This document shows, piece after piece, positions 44,955-54,636 of a stretch of 64,000 nt of DNA (position 1 is the stretch's first letter; every line of letters starts with the position of its first letter). This DNA comes from Desulfoprunum benzoelyticum (lineage in GTDB: Bacteria > Desulfobacterota > Desulfobulbia > Desulfobulbales > Desulfocapsaceae): assembly GCF_014201505.1 (NCBI RefSeq), contig NZ_JACHEO010000006.1, positions 1 through 64,000 of the forward strand, read 5' to 3'. A program made the translations under genes and the position numbers. A model generated the notes under the pieces. The model saw only the letters and a list, made by a program, of their open reading frames with translations, was not told the origin of the DNA and made no database searches.

Positions 44955-45908
44955 ATGGAGCTTCAACCCGACCGCAACCACCCGCTCGTCCCGATCATCG
45001 GCCTCGGCACCTGGAAATCGAAACCGGGGCAGGTCTATGCCGCCGTCAAAGAGGCGATCGCGGCAGGGTATCGCCATATCGACTGTGCCCCGGCCTACGG
45101 CAACGAGTCCGAGGTCGGCGCCGCGATAGGCGAGGCCATCAAGGCCGGCGCCGTCACCAGGGAAGACCTGTGGGTGACCTCCAAACTGTGGAACAACGCC
45201 CACCAACCCGACCAGGTCCTCCCCGCCCTCCTCAAGACCCTGCATGATCTCCGGCTCGATTACCTCGACCTGTTTCTGATCCACTGGCCGGTCGCCTTCA
45301 AGGCGGAGGTCAGCTATCCCCGCAGCCGCGAGGACTGGCTGTCGCTCGAGGAGATGCCGATCATCGCCACCTGGCAGGCGATGGAGGAATGCCTCGGCAA
45401 AGGGGTCGTCAGACACATCGGCGTCAGCAACTTTTCGATCAAAAAGCTCGACGACCTCCATCGCCAGGCGACGGTCCCGCCGCTGATGAACCAGGTCGAG
45501 ATCCACCCCTATCTGCAGCAGCAGGCGATGCTCGACTACTGCCGTGGCCAGGGCATCATGCTGACCGCCTACTCCCCATTGGGCTCCGGCGATCGGCCCA
45601 AGGCTCTGAAATCGGCCGGCGAACCGGTTCTGCTCCAGGATCCGGTGCTCCAGGGGATCGCCGACCGCCATCGGTGCGCCGTCAGCCAGGTCCTCCTTGC
45701 CTGGGCCATGGCCCGCGGCGTCATCGTCATCCCCAAATCGGTGGAACCCAAGCGGATCCGCCAGAATCTTCAGGCCGTCACGGTCGAACTTCAAGCCGCG
45801 GACATGGCGGCCATCGCCGAACTCGACCGCGGTTACCGCTACGTCGACGGCAGCTTCTGGCAGTCCGAGGGTTCCCCGTACACCACCGCCGGGATCTGGG
45901 ACGAATGA
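44955..45908 (+). CDS. Aldo/keto reductase
   Basis: 317 aa. Strand-forming IGLGTWKS at the start, then the tetrad Asp/Tyr in DCAPAYGNE, Lys in TSKLWNN, His in LIHWPV; NADPH-binding IPKSVEPKRIRQN. A (beta/alpha)8 oxidoreductase of broad carbonyl specificity. The ATG at 44955, with GGAG before it, is preferred to the GTG at 44943. The stop overlaps the next gene by four bases. Confidence 0.92.
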   Translation: MELQPDRNHPLVPIIGLGTWKSKPGQVYAAVKEAIAAGYRHIDCAPAYGNESEVGAAIGEAIKAGAVTREDLWVTSKLWNNAHQPDQVLPALLKTLHDLRLDYLDLFLIHWPVAFKAEVSYPRSREDWLSLEEMPIIATWQAMEECLGKGVVRHIGVSNFSIKKLDDLHRQATVPPLMNQVEIHPYLQQQAMLDYCRGQGIMLTAYSPLGSGDRPKALKSAGEPVLLQDPVLQGIADRHRCAVSQVLLAWAMARGVIVIPKSVEPKRIRQNLQAVTVELQAADMAAIAELDRGYRYVDGSFWQSEGSPYTTAGIWDE

Positions 45909-47404
45909 GCCGGCGCGCACGTATTCACTACCCGCCCCTGCGCGACAAGGTCACCGACGCCGGGACCGCCGCCGCCCATATCCAGGACGGGACCAACCTC
46001 TTCATCTCCGGTTTCACCTCCGGCTACCCGAAACTGGTGCCCAGGGAACTGGTGCGACGGGCGCAGGCGGGGGAAGAGTTCAAGGTCAACCTCTTTGCCG
46101 GGGCCTCGACCGGCGAGTCGGTGGACGGCATCCTCGCCGAGGCCGGAGTGGTGGCCTGGCGCCGACCGTACATGAGCGACCGGACCATGCGCCGCTTGAT
46201 CAACGACAACCAGATCCGCTTCAAGGACGATCATCTGTCGATGCTCTCCGGCCAGGTCCGGGCCGGCAACTGGGGCCCCGTCGATGTCGCGATCGTCGAG
46301 GCGGTGGCGATCACCGAGGACGGCAACCTGATCCCGACGATGTCGGTCGGCAACACCCCGACCTATGTCAAGAAGGCCGATAAGATTATCATCGAGATCA
46401 CCCACGAGCCCGAAGAACTCTATGGTCTGCACGACATCTTCATCCCCGAGGATCCGCCCTACCGCATGCCGATCCCGATCTACCGGGCCGCCGACCGGAT
46501 CGGCAAGCCCCACATCGATATGGACCCGAGCCGGGTCGTCGCCATTCTGTTCAGCGAGGAGGAGGACTGCTGCGCCGTCTTCACCCCACCGGACCAGGCG
46601 GCCCGCCGCATCGCCGAGCACATTCTCGATTTCGTCCGCCACGAGATCAGCAAAAAACGGCTGCCGGCCTCGCTGCCCTGGCAATCGGGGGTCGGCGATG
46701 TCGCCAACGCCGTCCTGAGCGGCTTTCTCGAGGACGATTTCTACCACAACCTCGACATCTACTCCGAGGTGCTGCAGGATTCGGTCCTCGATCTGATCGA
46801 CATGGGGACGGTGCGCGTCGCCTCCGGCTCGGCGATGACCCTTTCATACAAGGGACGGCAGCGCTTCTTCAACGAACTCTATCGCTACAAGGACAAGATC
46901 GTCCTCCGGCCGGTGGAGATCTCGAACTCGCCCGAGGTCATCCGCCGCCTCGGGGTCATCGCCATCAATACCGCCATCGAGGTCGACATCTACGGCCACG
47001 TCAACTCGACCCACGTCATGGGCTCGCAGCTGATGAACGGCATCGGCGGCTCCGGCGATTTTCTCCGCAACGGCGCCCTGACCTTCATCGTCACCCCGAG
47101 CACCGCCAAGGGCGACAGGATCTCGGCGATCGTGCCGATGGTCTCCCATGTCGATCACAACGAACACTCGGTCGACATCATCGTCACCGAACACGGTCTC
47201 GTCGACACCCGGCCGCTGACGCCGCGGCAGGTCGCCGAACAGGTCATCACCACCTGCGCCCATCCCGATTACCGCGAAATGCTGTGGGAATATTACCAGC
47301 GGGCGATCCATGCAAACGGCGGCCATGAGCCGCACGACCTGAGCGAGGTGTTCGCGATGCACCAGCGGTTCCTGCGCACCGGCAGCATGCGGAAGGATTG
47401 CTGA
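45905..47404 (+). CDS. Acetyl-CoA hydrolase/CoA-transferase family (Cat1-like)
   Basis: 499 aa. GSGD/GNxxxE-like features of class I CoA-transferases: FISGFTSGYPKLVPRELV, SGVGDVANAVLSGF and the catalytic glutamate region VEISNSPEVIRRLGVIAINT followed by HVMGSQLMNGIGGSGDF. Succinyl-CoA:acetate or acetyl-CoA transferase activity fits an acetate-linked anaerobe. ATG overlaps the aldo/keto reductase stop. Confidence 0.92.
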   Translation: MSRRARIHYPPLRDKVTDAGTAAAHIQDGTNLFISGFTSGYPKLVPRELVRRAQAGEEFKVNLFAGASTGESVDGILAEAGVVAWRRPYMSDRTMRRLINDNQIRFKDDHLSMLSGQVRAGNWGPVDVAIVEAVAITEDGNLIPTMSVGNTPTYVKKADKIIIEITHEPEELYGLHDIFIPEDPPYRMPIPIYRAADRIGKPHIDMDPSRVVAILFSEEEDCCAVFTPPDQAARRIAEHILDFVRHEISKKRLPASLPWQSGVGDVANAVLSGFLEDDFYHNLDIYSEVLQDSVLDLIDMGTVRVASGSAMTLSYKGRQRFFNELYRYKDKIVLRPVEISNSPEVIRRLGVIAINTAIEVDIYGHVNSTHVMGSQLMNGIGGSGDFLRNGALTFIVTPSTAKGDRISAIVPMVSHVDHNEHSVDIIVTEHGLVDTRPLTPRQVAEQVITTCAHPDYREMLWEYYQRAIHANGGHEPHDLSEVFAMHQRFLRTGSMRKDC

Positions 47405-47493
47405 AACCGGGGCGGCGGACGAACAGTGGAGGCGCCATTGGCCACAGCGGCGACACAGACGCCGAAGCGACCACTTACAGGAGAAAGCGTATC

Positions 47494-47916
47494 ATGGAAA
47501 AGGCCTATTCATCGGAGTACGTCGTCACCATCGGCGACATCAATTACGGCGGCCATCTCGGCAACGAGCGGTCACTGCTGATCTTTCACGACGCCAGGTA
47601 CCGTTTCCTGCAGAGCCTCGGTTTCTCCGAGGCCGATATCGGCAACGGCAAAGGTCTGATCATCGTCGAGGCCACCGTCCACTTTCTCAAGGAGGTCCTG
47701 GTCCATGACGTGCTGGAGACCCGGGTATGGCTGTCCGAATGCAGTGAACGCCGGCTGCCGATGCAGTACGAGGTCAAACGCAAGGCCGACGGCAAGGTCG
47801 TGCTGTCCGGCTCGACCCTGCTCCTCGCCTTCGACTACCAGACCCGCAAGGTCACCCGCGTTCCCGCCGTCTTCCTTCAGGCCTACCGTCAGGTCTACGG
47901 CGAGCCGGAGATATAA
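47494..47916 (+). CDS. Hotdog-fold acyl-CoA thioesterase
   Basis: 140 aa from MEKAYSSEYVV, placed after AGGAGA. The hotdog signature is GDINYGGHLGNERSLLIFHDAR (N-terminal Asp/His motif of 4HBT-like enzymes) and VEATVHFLKEVLVHDVLETR. Probably hydrolyses acyl-CoAs; substrate unknown. Confidence 0.88.
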   Translation: MEKAYSSEYVVTIGDINYGGHLGNERSLLIFHDARYRFLQSLGFSEADIGNGKGLIIVEATVHFLKEVLVHDVLETRVWLSECSERRLPMQYEVKRKADGKVVLSGSTLLLAFDYQTRKVTRVPAVFLQAYRQVYGEPEI

Positions 47917-47982
47917 TGGGCCATGGCGGCTCCGGTCATCGGCGTCAACCTCTAACCGGAGAGCCTCCCAGCTGGAACCGCA

Positions 47983-49023
47983 ATGCCGAAAGAAAGACTC
48001 TACTACCTCGATTTCATTCGTGTATTCGCCACTCTGCTGATCATCCTGTTTCACTACAACGTGTGGACGGAACGGCTGGTCTCCGCCGATTTCCTGCTGG
48101 TCCGGAACTACACCTTCCTCGGTGAGATCGGCGTCAGCCTCTTTCTCATTCTCTCCGGCGCCTCCCTGGCCCAGAGCACGAAAGGCGATTTTGACGTCCC
48201 GACGTTTTACAGCAAACGCATTCGGGCGATATTTCCAATGTTTTACCTCGTCTATGCAACCTTCATGGGACTGGCCCTGGTGCTCCACCAATACCAGTTC
48301 TCGGCCGAACGGAGCCCATTCGCCTTCGCCCTGACGCTCATCGGCCTCGACGGTCTCCTGTCCACCGTCGTCCCGACCTATTACCTCGTCGGCGAGTGGT
48401 TCCTCGGCTGCATCATCGTCCTCTACCTGATCTATCCCGCAATCCGACACTGCTTCGTCAAAAACGACATCCTGACCCTGACCCTGTGCGCCGCCGTCGT
48501 CCTCCTGCTCCAGCACCATTACACCTTGACCTTCCCGTTGCAGCGCCTGCCGCTGTTCCGGCTCGCGGAATTCGTCTTCGGCATGTTTTTCCTCACCCGC
48601 TTCAGCGACAATCGGCCGGTCGGCCATCTCCTGATCGCCCTGGCGGCGATGATCCTGCTCTCGGCCTCGACCTTCGATTTTCAAAGTCTGGGCTCCATCA
48701 CGATGAACATCTACGGCATGGTGGTCTTCGTCGGCATCGCCTATGCCGTTCGCTTTGCGCCCTGGAAACCGCTGCGACCGGCGATTTCCTTTCTCAGCCG
48801 CTACGCCTACCCGGCGTTTCTGGTCCATCATATCATCCTCAAACAGACCCTGATTGCCGGCGGCCGGCTGATCCATTCGGTCGCCGCCAATCTATTTGTT
48901 TTTGTCCTGGTCGTAATAGTTGTATATTTGGCTGCGTATGCATTCGCCATGGCACTGGCCCATCTCCCCCAGCCTGGTCGGATTCTCAGCTACATCAAGG
49001 CAACCAGCGGTCAACGTCCGTAA
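47983..49023 (+). CDS. Acyltransferase 3 family membrane protein
   Basis: 346 aa with about ten helices. The family signature is YYLDFIRVFATLLIILFHYN at the start (the catalytic His), then GVSLFLILSGASLAQS and FYSKRIRAIFPMF. Such enzymes (OafA-type) O-acetylate cell-surface polysaccharides. The partner polymer may be the O-antigen encoded at 11-23 kb (inference). Confidence 0.88.
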   Translation: MPKERLYYLDFIRVFATLLIILFHYNVWTERLVSADFLLVRNYTFLGEIGVSLFLILSGASLAQSTKGDFDVPTFYSKRIRAIFPMFYLVYATFMGLALVLHQYQFSAERSPFAFALTLIGLDGLLSTVVPTYYLVGEWFLGCIIVLYLIYPAIRHCFVKNDILTLTLCAAVVLLLQHHYTLTFPLQRLPLFRLAEFVFGMFFLTRFSDNRPVGHLLIALAAMILLSASTFDFQSLGSITMNIYGMVVFVGIAYAVRFAPWKPLRPAISFLSRYAYPAFLVHHIILKQTLIAGGRLIHSVAANLFVFVLVVIVVYLAAYAFAMALAHLPQPGRILSYIKATSGQRP

Positions 49024-49142
49024 CCAGCCGATGCATGACCCGGACCAGCCGCCGGCGCCGGAGCTCGCCGCCGGGGGTGGCGGCGCGGTCGTTGCCGATA
49101 CTGCGGTTATCAACCACTCATTTTTTCTCCCAGGAGGATACC

Positions 49143-50069
49143 ATGTACGCACAATTGTCCAGCATCGGCCTGGTGGTGACGCTCGCCCTGCTGTCCGGCT
49201 GCGCCACCGGCAATCAGGAACGGATGGTGCGGGAAGGCAAAACCCAGCTCTCTGCCGAACAGATCTTCCAGACGGTCTCCGGCAATACCGTGCATCTGAA
49301 AGCCATCGATTTCAACGCCCGGGTGCATTTTCTCGACAGCGGCCGGATTTCCGCCCGGAGCAGCGGCAACAGCCGCGACACCGGCGCGTGGGACGTCAGC
49401 AGCGACCAACAGCTGTGCCTGAAATTCGACACCTGGTATTACGGTGACGAACGCTGCTTCACGATGGTCGGGACCGGGGCCGGCAACTATGCCCTCTTCA
49501 CCGCCAACGGGGCCCGGGCTTATACCGCCGCCGTAGCCGAGGGTGATCCGGAAAAGCTGGCAACGGCCGGCCGGAAGAAGGACAAGGCCTACCTGCGGGC
49601 GAAAATGGCGTCCGGTCAGCCGGCCGCCGCTGACCGACCGTCCCCGTCAGCGGCGGCGCCGGCGCCGGCCCCGCCGCCCCGGGTGGTCGCCTCACCCCCG
49701 CCGCCGCCGGAGGAGCTCCGCCACACCCTGGCCTTCATGGCCAGAAACTGCCCCAACTGCAACCTCGCCGGGGCCGACCTCGCCGGGGCCGACCTGGTCA
49801 CCGCCAACCTCGCCGGCGCCAATCTCGCCGGCGCCGACCTCAGCCGCGCCAACCTGCGCCGGGCCAACCTTGCCGGCGCCAATCTGGCCGGGGCGACCCT
49901 GGTCAACGCCAACCTGCTCGGGGCCAATCTCGCCAACTGCAACATGAGCGACGCCGACCTCAGCGGCGCCAGCCTGATCAAGGCCAATCTCACCGGAGCG
50001 ATGACACGGGGCGTAGGCCTTCAGGGCGCCCATCTCGAAGGGGTCGTCGGCCTGGAGCGCCGGCCATGA
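49143..50069 (+). CDS. Pentapeptide-repeat lipoprotein
   Basis: 308 aa. Lipobox LLSGC with Cys20. An N-terminal beta-rich region (SGRISARSSGNSRDTGAWDV) is followed by a proline/alanine-rich linker and, from about residue 202, two dozen A(D/N)LxG pentapeptides forming a right-handed beta-helix. A clear AGGAGG site precedes the ATG. The GC-rich repeat section is low in complexity. Function unknown. The stop overlaps dnaE. Confidence 0.85.
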   Translation: MYAQLSSIGLVVTLALLSGCATGNQERMVREGKTQLSAEQIFQTVSGNTVHLKAIDFNARVHFLDSGRISARSSGNSRDTGAWDVSSDQQLCLKFDTWYYGDERCFTMVGTGAGNYALFTANGARAYTAAVAEGDPEKLATAGRKKDKAYLRAKMASGQPAAADRPSPSAAAPAPAPPPRVVASPPPPPEELRHTLAFMARNCPNCNLAGADLAGADLVTANLAGANLAGADLSRANLRRANLAGANLAGATLVNANLLGANLANCNMSDADLSGASLIKANLTGAMTRGVGLQGAHLEGVVGLERRP

Positions 50070-53000
50070 GCGCCGGGTTCGTCCACCTCCACGTCCATAC
50101 CCAGCACAGCCTGCTCGACGGCGCCATCCGGGTCTCCGACCTGCTGGCCAAGTGCCGGGAATACGAAATGGACACCGTCGCCATCACCGACCACGGGGCG
50201 ATGTTCGGGGCTCTGGAGTTTTACAGCAAGGCGAAGAAGGCCGGGATCAAGCCGATCATCGGCTGCGAGTTCTACATCGCCCCGGTCGACCGCCGCGAGA
50301 AGAAGGCCGTCGACGGCACCACCGCCTTTCACCTGATCCTGCTGGCGATGAACATCGAGGGCTACCAGAACCTGATGAAGCTGGCCTCGATCGCCCAGTT
50401 CGAAGGTTTCTACTACAAGCCGCGGATCGACATGGAGGTCCTGCGCCAGTACAGCGGCGGCCTGATCGCGATGTCGGCCTGTCTCCACGGCTGGGTGCCG
50501 TGGCTGATCCTGCAGCAGGATATGGACCGGGCGCGACAGAAGGCCCTGGAGTTCAAGGAAATCTTCGGCGACCGCTACTATTTCGAGATCCAGGAAAACG
50601 GCATGTCCGAGCAGCAGGTCGTCAACGACGGCCTGATCGCCCTGGGAAAAGAGCTCGACATCAAGGTCGTGGCCACCAACGACTGCCACTATCTCAACCG
50701 CGACGAGGCCTACGCCCACGAGGTCCTGCTCTGCATCCAGACCAACCGGACGATCAACGACCCGAAGCGCTTCCGCTTCTCCACCGACGAGCTCTACTTC
50801 AAATCACCGGAGACCATGAAGAAGAGTTTCGCCTACTGCCCCGAGTCGATCGCCAACACCGTCGAGGTCGCCTCCCGCTGCAACCTCGAGATCGCCTTCG
50901 GCGAATACCACTTTCCCAACTTCCCGGTGCCGGAGGGTGAGACCATCGAGACGATGTTCTCCCGCATCTGCCGCAACGGCCTGAAGGACCGGTTCGAGAC
51001 GATGCGCCGGATCGGGACCTTCAGCAAGGAGGTGGAGAAGCGCTACACCGAGCGCCTCGAATACGAGATCGGCGTCATCACCACGATGGGCTTTCCCGGC
51101 TATTTCCTGATCGTCGCCGACTTCATCAACTGGGCCAAGGACCACGGCATCCCGGTCGGACCCGGCCGCGGCTCGGGGGCGGGCAGCCTCGCCGCCTACT
51201 GCATGCGCATCACCAACATCGACCCGCTGCCCTACGGCCTGCTGTTCGAACGTTTCCTCAACATCGAGCGCAAGTCGATGCCCGACTTCGACGTCGACTT
51301 CTGCCAGGACCGGCGCGGCGAGGTCATCGACTACGTCCGCGACAAGTACGGCGGCGATGATCACGTCGCCCAGATCGTCACCTACGGGACGATGAAGGCC
51401 CGCGGCGTCATCCGCGACGTCGGCAGGGCCCTCGACATCCCGCTGGCCGAGGTCGACCGGATCGCCAAGCTGGTGCCGGAACAGCTGAAGATGACGATCA
51501 AAAAGGCGATGGAGGAAGAGCCGAAACTGCGCGAGCTGGCCGCCGCCAGCCCACAGGTCCAGGAACTGCTGAACATCTCGATGACGCTGGAGGGCCTGGC
51601 CCGCCACACCTCGACCCACGCCGCCGGGGTCGTCGTCTCGCCCGGGCCGATGGTCCAGTACCTGCCGGTCTGCCGGGGCAGCAACAACGAGACCCTGACC
51701 CAGTACGACATGAAGCATACCGAGATGACCGGACTGATCAAGTTCGACTTTCTCGGCCTGAAGACCCTGACCGTCATCGACAAGGCCTTGAAGCACATCA
51801 AGGCCGATATCGGCACGGACCTCGACATCGACACCCTGCCGATGGACGACCTCAAGACCTTCGACCTGCTGTGCGCCGGCGACACCCTCGGCATCTTCCA
51901 GTTGGAGAGCGCCGGGATGCGCGAACTGCTGGTGAAGATGGCCCCGACCCAGTTCACCGACCTGATCGCCCTGGTCGCCCTCTACCGCCCCGGGCCGCTC
52001 GATTCCGGGATGGTCAACGACTTCGTCGAGACCAAGCACGGACGGAGCACCGCCAACTACCCGCTGCCGCAGCTCAAACCGGTGCTGGAAGAGACCTACG
52101 GGGTCATCGTCTACCAGGAGCAGGTCATGCAGATCGCCAACATCCTGGCGAGCTACACCCTGGGCGACGCCGACACCCTGCGCCGGGCGATGGGCAAGAA
52201 GATCCCCGAGGTCATGGAGACGGAGAAGACCAAGTTCATGGCCGGGGCGAAGGCCAACAGGATCCCGGAGGACAAGGCCGCCTACGTCTTCGACCTGATG
52301 GCCAAGTTCGCCGGCTACGGCTTCAACAAGTCGCACTCCGCCGCCTACGCCCTGATCCTTTACCAGACCGCCTACCTCAAGGCCCATTACCCGGCCCAGT
52401 TCATGGCCGCCCTGCTGTCCTGCGACATGACCAACACCGACAAGGTCGTACGCTATATCAACGACTGCAAGGAACACACCATCGAGGTCCTGCCGCCGGA
52501 CATCAACGAGAGCGGCATCGGCTTCACGGTCATCGACGACCGCATCCGCTTCGGCCTGGCGGCGGTCAAGAACGTCGGCGAGTCGGCGCTGGAATCGATC
52601 ATCGAGGAGCGGGAGAAGAACGGCCGCTACACCTCGCTGTCCAATTTCTGCAACCGGGTCGACAGCCGGCGGGTCAACTCGCGGGTCATCGAGAGCCTGA
52701 TCAAGTCCGGCTCCTTCGATTCGCTCGGCCACCGCCGCGCCCAGTTGATGGCGGTCCTCGACAAGGCGATGGAACAGGCCAAGGCGGTGCAGCGCGACCA
52801 GCAGAGCGGCCAGCTGTCGCTGTTCGGCGGGCCGGCGGCGGCCGACCGGTCGCGGGAGATCAACGAGGTGCCGATGCCCGACCTCCCGGAGTGGAGCGAG
52901 CAGAAACGGCTGGCCTACGAGAAGGAGACGGTCGGCTTCTACATCACCGGCCACCCGCTCGACGACTCGCTGGCCGAGATCCGCACCGTCATCGACAGCG

Positions 53001-53608
53001 ATATCCACGGCCTGACCGAGATGGGAGACGGCCAGATCGTGCGGATCGGCGGCCTGATCCGCAGCTTCAAGCGCCACAAGAGCAAGAAGGGCGACCCGAT
53101 GGCCTTTGTCACGATCGAGGACATCTTCGAGGCCGTCGAGGTCGTCGTCTTTCCCGAGACCTACGGTCGCTGTGCCGAGATCCTCGAGACCACCGAACCG
53201 GTGGTCATCCAGGGTACGATCCAGAAAGAGGAACGGGGGATCAAGATCATCGCCGACGCCGTCGACCTGCTGCCGGCGGCGCGGGAAAAATACACCGATA
53301 CCCTGCAGCTCCGCCTCCAGCCCGACAAGATCAACCGGCCGAAACTGGAGGCCATCAAGAAGATCCTCCTCCAGTTCCACGGCCCCTGTCCGGTCGTGCT
53401 GACGATCCACTTCGCCGCCAAGGGGGAGGTGGATATCGAGGTGGAGAGGGATATGACGGTCAGGCCGTGCCGGGAGCTGACCGACCGGATCGACGAGGCC
53501 CTCGGCTACCGGGCCTGTTCGTTCACCAGAAAAGAGATCGTCGCGCCGCCGCGGCGAAAATGGGGCAACGGCGGCAACGGCGGCAACGGCTCGGCCAAGG
53601 CGGCCTGA
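50066..53608 (+). CDS. dnaE: DNA polymerase III alpha subunit
   Basis: 1180 aa. N-terminal PHP domain (HLHVHTQHSLLDGAIRVSDL), PolIII palm with the catalytic acidic residues in MPDFDVDFCQDRR, HhH and OB-fold region (GGLIRSFKRHKSKKGDPMAF), then the C-terminal tail. Replicative polymerase. ATG overlaps the pentapeptide gene stop (ATGA). Long relative to about 1160 for E. coli, because of a glycine-rich tail. Confidence 0.97.
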   Translation: MSAGFVHLHVHTQHSLLDGAIRVSDLLAKCREYEMDTVAITDHGAMFGALEFYSKAKKAGIKPIIGCEFYIAPVDRREKKAVDGTTAFHLILLAMNIEGYQNLMKLASIAQFEGFYYKPRIDMEVLRQYSGGLIAMSACLHGWVPWLILQQDMDRARQKALEFKEIFGDRYYFEIQENGMSEQQVVNDGLIALGKELDIKVVATNDCHYLNRDEAYAHEVLLCIQTNRTINDPKRFRFSTDELYFKSPETMKKSFAYCPESIANTVEVASRCNLEIAFGEYHFPNFPVPEGETIETMFSRICRNGLKDRFETMRRIGTFSKEVEKRYTERLEYEIGVITTMGFPGYFLIVADFINWAKDHGIPVGPGRGSGAGSLAAYCMRITNIDPLPYGLLFERFLNIERKSMPDFDVDFCQDRRGEVIDYVRDKYGGDDHVAQIVTYGTMKARGVIRDVGRALDIPLAEVDRIAKLVPEQLKMTIKKAMEEEPKLRELAAASPQVQELLNISMTLEGLARHTSTHAAGVVVSPGPMVQYLPVCRGSNNETLTQYDMKHTEMTGLIKFDFLGLKTLTVIDKALKHIKADIGTDLDIDTLPMDDLKTFDLLCAGDTLGIFQLESAGMRELLVKMAPTQFTDLIALVALYRPGPLDSGMVNDFVETKHGRSTANYPLPQLKPVLEETYGVIVYQEQVMQIANILASYTLGDADTLRRAMGKKIPEVMETEKTKFMAGAKANRIPEDKAAYVFDLMAKFAGYGFNKSHSAAYALILYQTAYLKAHYPAQFMAALLSCDMTNTDKVVRYINDCKEHTIEVLPPDINESGIGFTVIDDRIRFGLAAVKNVGESALESIIEEREKNGRYTSLSNFCNRVDSRRVNSRVIESLIKSGSFDSLGHRRAQLMAVLDKAMEQAKAVQRDQQSGQLSLFGGPAAADRSREINEVPMPDLPEWSEQKRLAYEKETVGFYITGHPLDDSLAEIRTVIDSDIHGLTEMGDGQIVRIGGLIRSFKRHKSKKGDPMAFVTIEDIFEAVEVVVFPETYGRCAEILETTEPVVIQGTIQKEERGIKIIADAVDLLPAAREKYTDTLQLRLQPDKINRPKLEAIKKILLQFHGPCPVVLTIHFAAKGEVDIEVERDMTVRPCRELTDRIDEALGYRACSFTRKEIVAPPRRKWGNGGNGGNGSAKAA

Positions 53609-53652
53609 AAGCGGAGATGGATTGTCGCGGCAACGGGTGACGGTTGCAACCC

Positions 53653-53695
53653 CCAACGACCACGGCCCCGCTCATCGCGGGGCCGTGGTCGTTGG
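53653..53695. terminator. Perfect 18-bp hairpin between dnaE and the small membrane genes
   Basis: CCAACGACCACGGCCCCG pairs exactly with CGGGGCCGTGGTCGTTGG around a 7-nt loop. No T-run on either side, so a factor-aided or bidirectional terminator is likely for dnaE and the converging genes. Confidence 0.75.
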
Positions 53696-53721
53696 ATCGA
53701 ACGAGACACCTCTTGGAATCA

Positions 53722-54036
53722 TCACTTGGGCAGCCGAACAATCGACCGTACCGGCGGTGTTTTCCTCTTCTCGACAAAACGGAAAAATACCGGGAAGGCG
53801 ACAAAGAAAGCGACACAGATGATGTATTCAATGCCCTTGATATGGGTGTAGAAATCCACCAAGGTGTGGATCGGCTGGATCATTCCCGTAGCCGCCAGGT
53901 ATTGCCGGGCCAGTTCCGTCACCTGCCAGTTGGCCTGGCGCAGACCCCCGACCAGCATCACCGCCGCCCAGAGAAAGAAGAACCCACCCGCACCGATCAA
54001 CAGTTTTTCGACAGCTCTCGATCCTCTCGTTTCCAT
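53722..54036 (-). CDS. Small membrane protein, two helices
   Basis: 104 aa. Helices at about 12-30 (LLIGAGGFFFLWAAVMLVGG) and 68-85 (IEYIICVAFFVAFPVFFRF). Short basic C-terminus. Twelve bases downstream of another small membrane gene and next to an NrfD/FeS/cytochrome operon. A part in that redox complex is plausible from context only; I know no family. Confidence 0.6.
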   Translation of the reverse strand: METRGSRAVEKLLIGAGGFFFLWAAVMLVGGLRQANWQVTELARQYLAATGMIQPIHTLVDFYTHIKGIEYIICVAFFVAFPVFFRFVEKRKTPPVRSIVRLPK

Positions 54037-54048
54037 GGCATCCTCCTC

Positions 54049-54246
54049 TCAACGACCGGTGATCGCGCTGATATATCCGCGAACCAGCTCCATAGGACCG
54101 ACATCGACCACCCCGGCGAACAGGCAGGTGAAGGCCCAGACTCCGATAAGGCCACTGGCGACTGCTCCAACCTTGAGCGTGAAGCGCATGATCTCGTCGG
54201 CGTAATCGACTGCAATCTTATCTTTGGTGATAATCGAACTTTTCAT
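54049..54246 (-). CDS. Small membrane protein, one helix
   Basis: 65 aa. A hydrophilic start with KDKIAVDYADEIMRFTLKVG, then a hydrophobic stretch VASGLIGVWAFTCLFAGVV at about 29-47. Small single-helix proteins of this kind often accompany quinone-linked redox complexes, but that is inference. A GGAGGATGCC site precedes the ATG. A sigma-54 promoter lies about 60 bp upstream. Confidence 0.6.
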   Translation of the reverse strand: MKSSIITKDKIAVDYADEIMRFTLKVGAVASGLIGVWAFTCLFAGVVDVGPMELVRGYISAITGR

Positions 54247-54308
54247 GGCATCCTCCGTCTCTTGTGGTGGTTGTTCTGATGCTCCTCATCAGCCTGTACC
54301 CAGGTAGT

Positions 54309-54324
54309 TGCATTCGGTATGCCA
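54309..54324 (-). promoter_or_regulatory. Sigma-54 promoter of the small membrane genes
   Basis: On the minus strand TGGCATACCGAATGCA has GG and GC ten bases apart. The predicted start is about 52 nt before the 54246 gene. No exact TGTGGCCACA copy was found upstream of it. Confidence 0.65.
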
Positions 54325-54553
54325 GAAAAATTTTTTCTCAGGTTATGCGTCTCATGCCAGAATGGCCTCGCCGTAACGATACATATTGATGATATGTTTG
54401 AACTTTTTAGACATTCAGGGGGAAATGCGGCCCCTCGCCGGCGAACTTCTCCGGCCATATCTGTCGCAGCCAGCCTGGCGCCGTGCCACATTACTGCATT
54501 TATGTTGTATAATCTTTGAGATAGGCCTCTCGTCGGATCAGCATCGAGTTGCA

Positions 54554-54601
54554 AGAAAAGCCGTGAGGGGCAGAAACCGGTCAGTGTTCCTGCCCCTCAC
54601 G
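54554..54601 (-). terminator. Terminator of the NrfD operon
   Basis: CGTGAGGGGCAG pairs exactly with CTGCCCCTCACG, followed on the minus strand by CTTTTCTT. It separates the operon from the small membrane genes. Confidence 0.8.
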
Positions 54602-54636
54602 AGGCAATGGTGCTATCGTTGTCGAGACCCTGTATA

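Noticed and set aside
48396-49142. Longer N-terminus for the pentapeptide lipoprotein
   Set aside because: Overlaps the acyltransferase in another frame and would hide the lipoprotein signal.
50804-53656. Long open frame antisense to dnaE (950 codons)
   Set aside because: Same GC-rich shadow effect; dnaE has all catalytic motifs.
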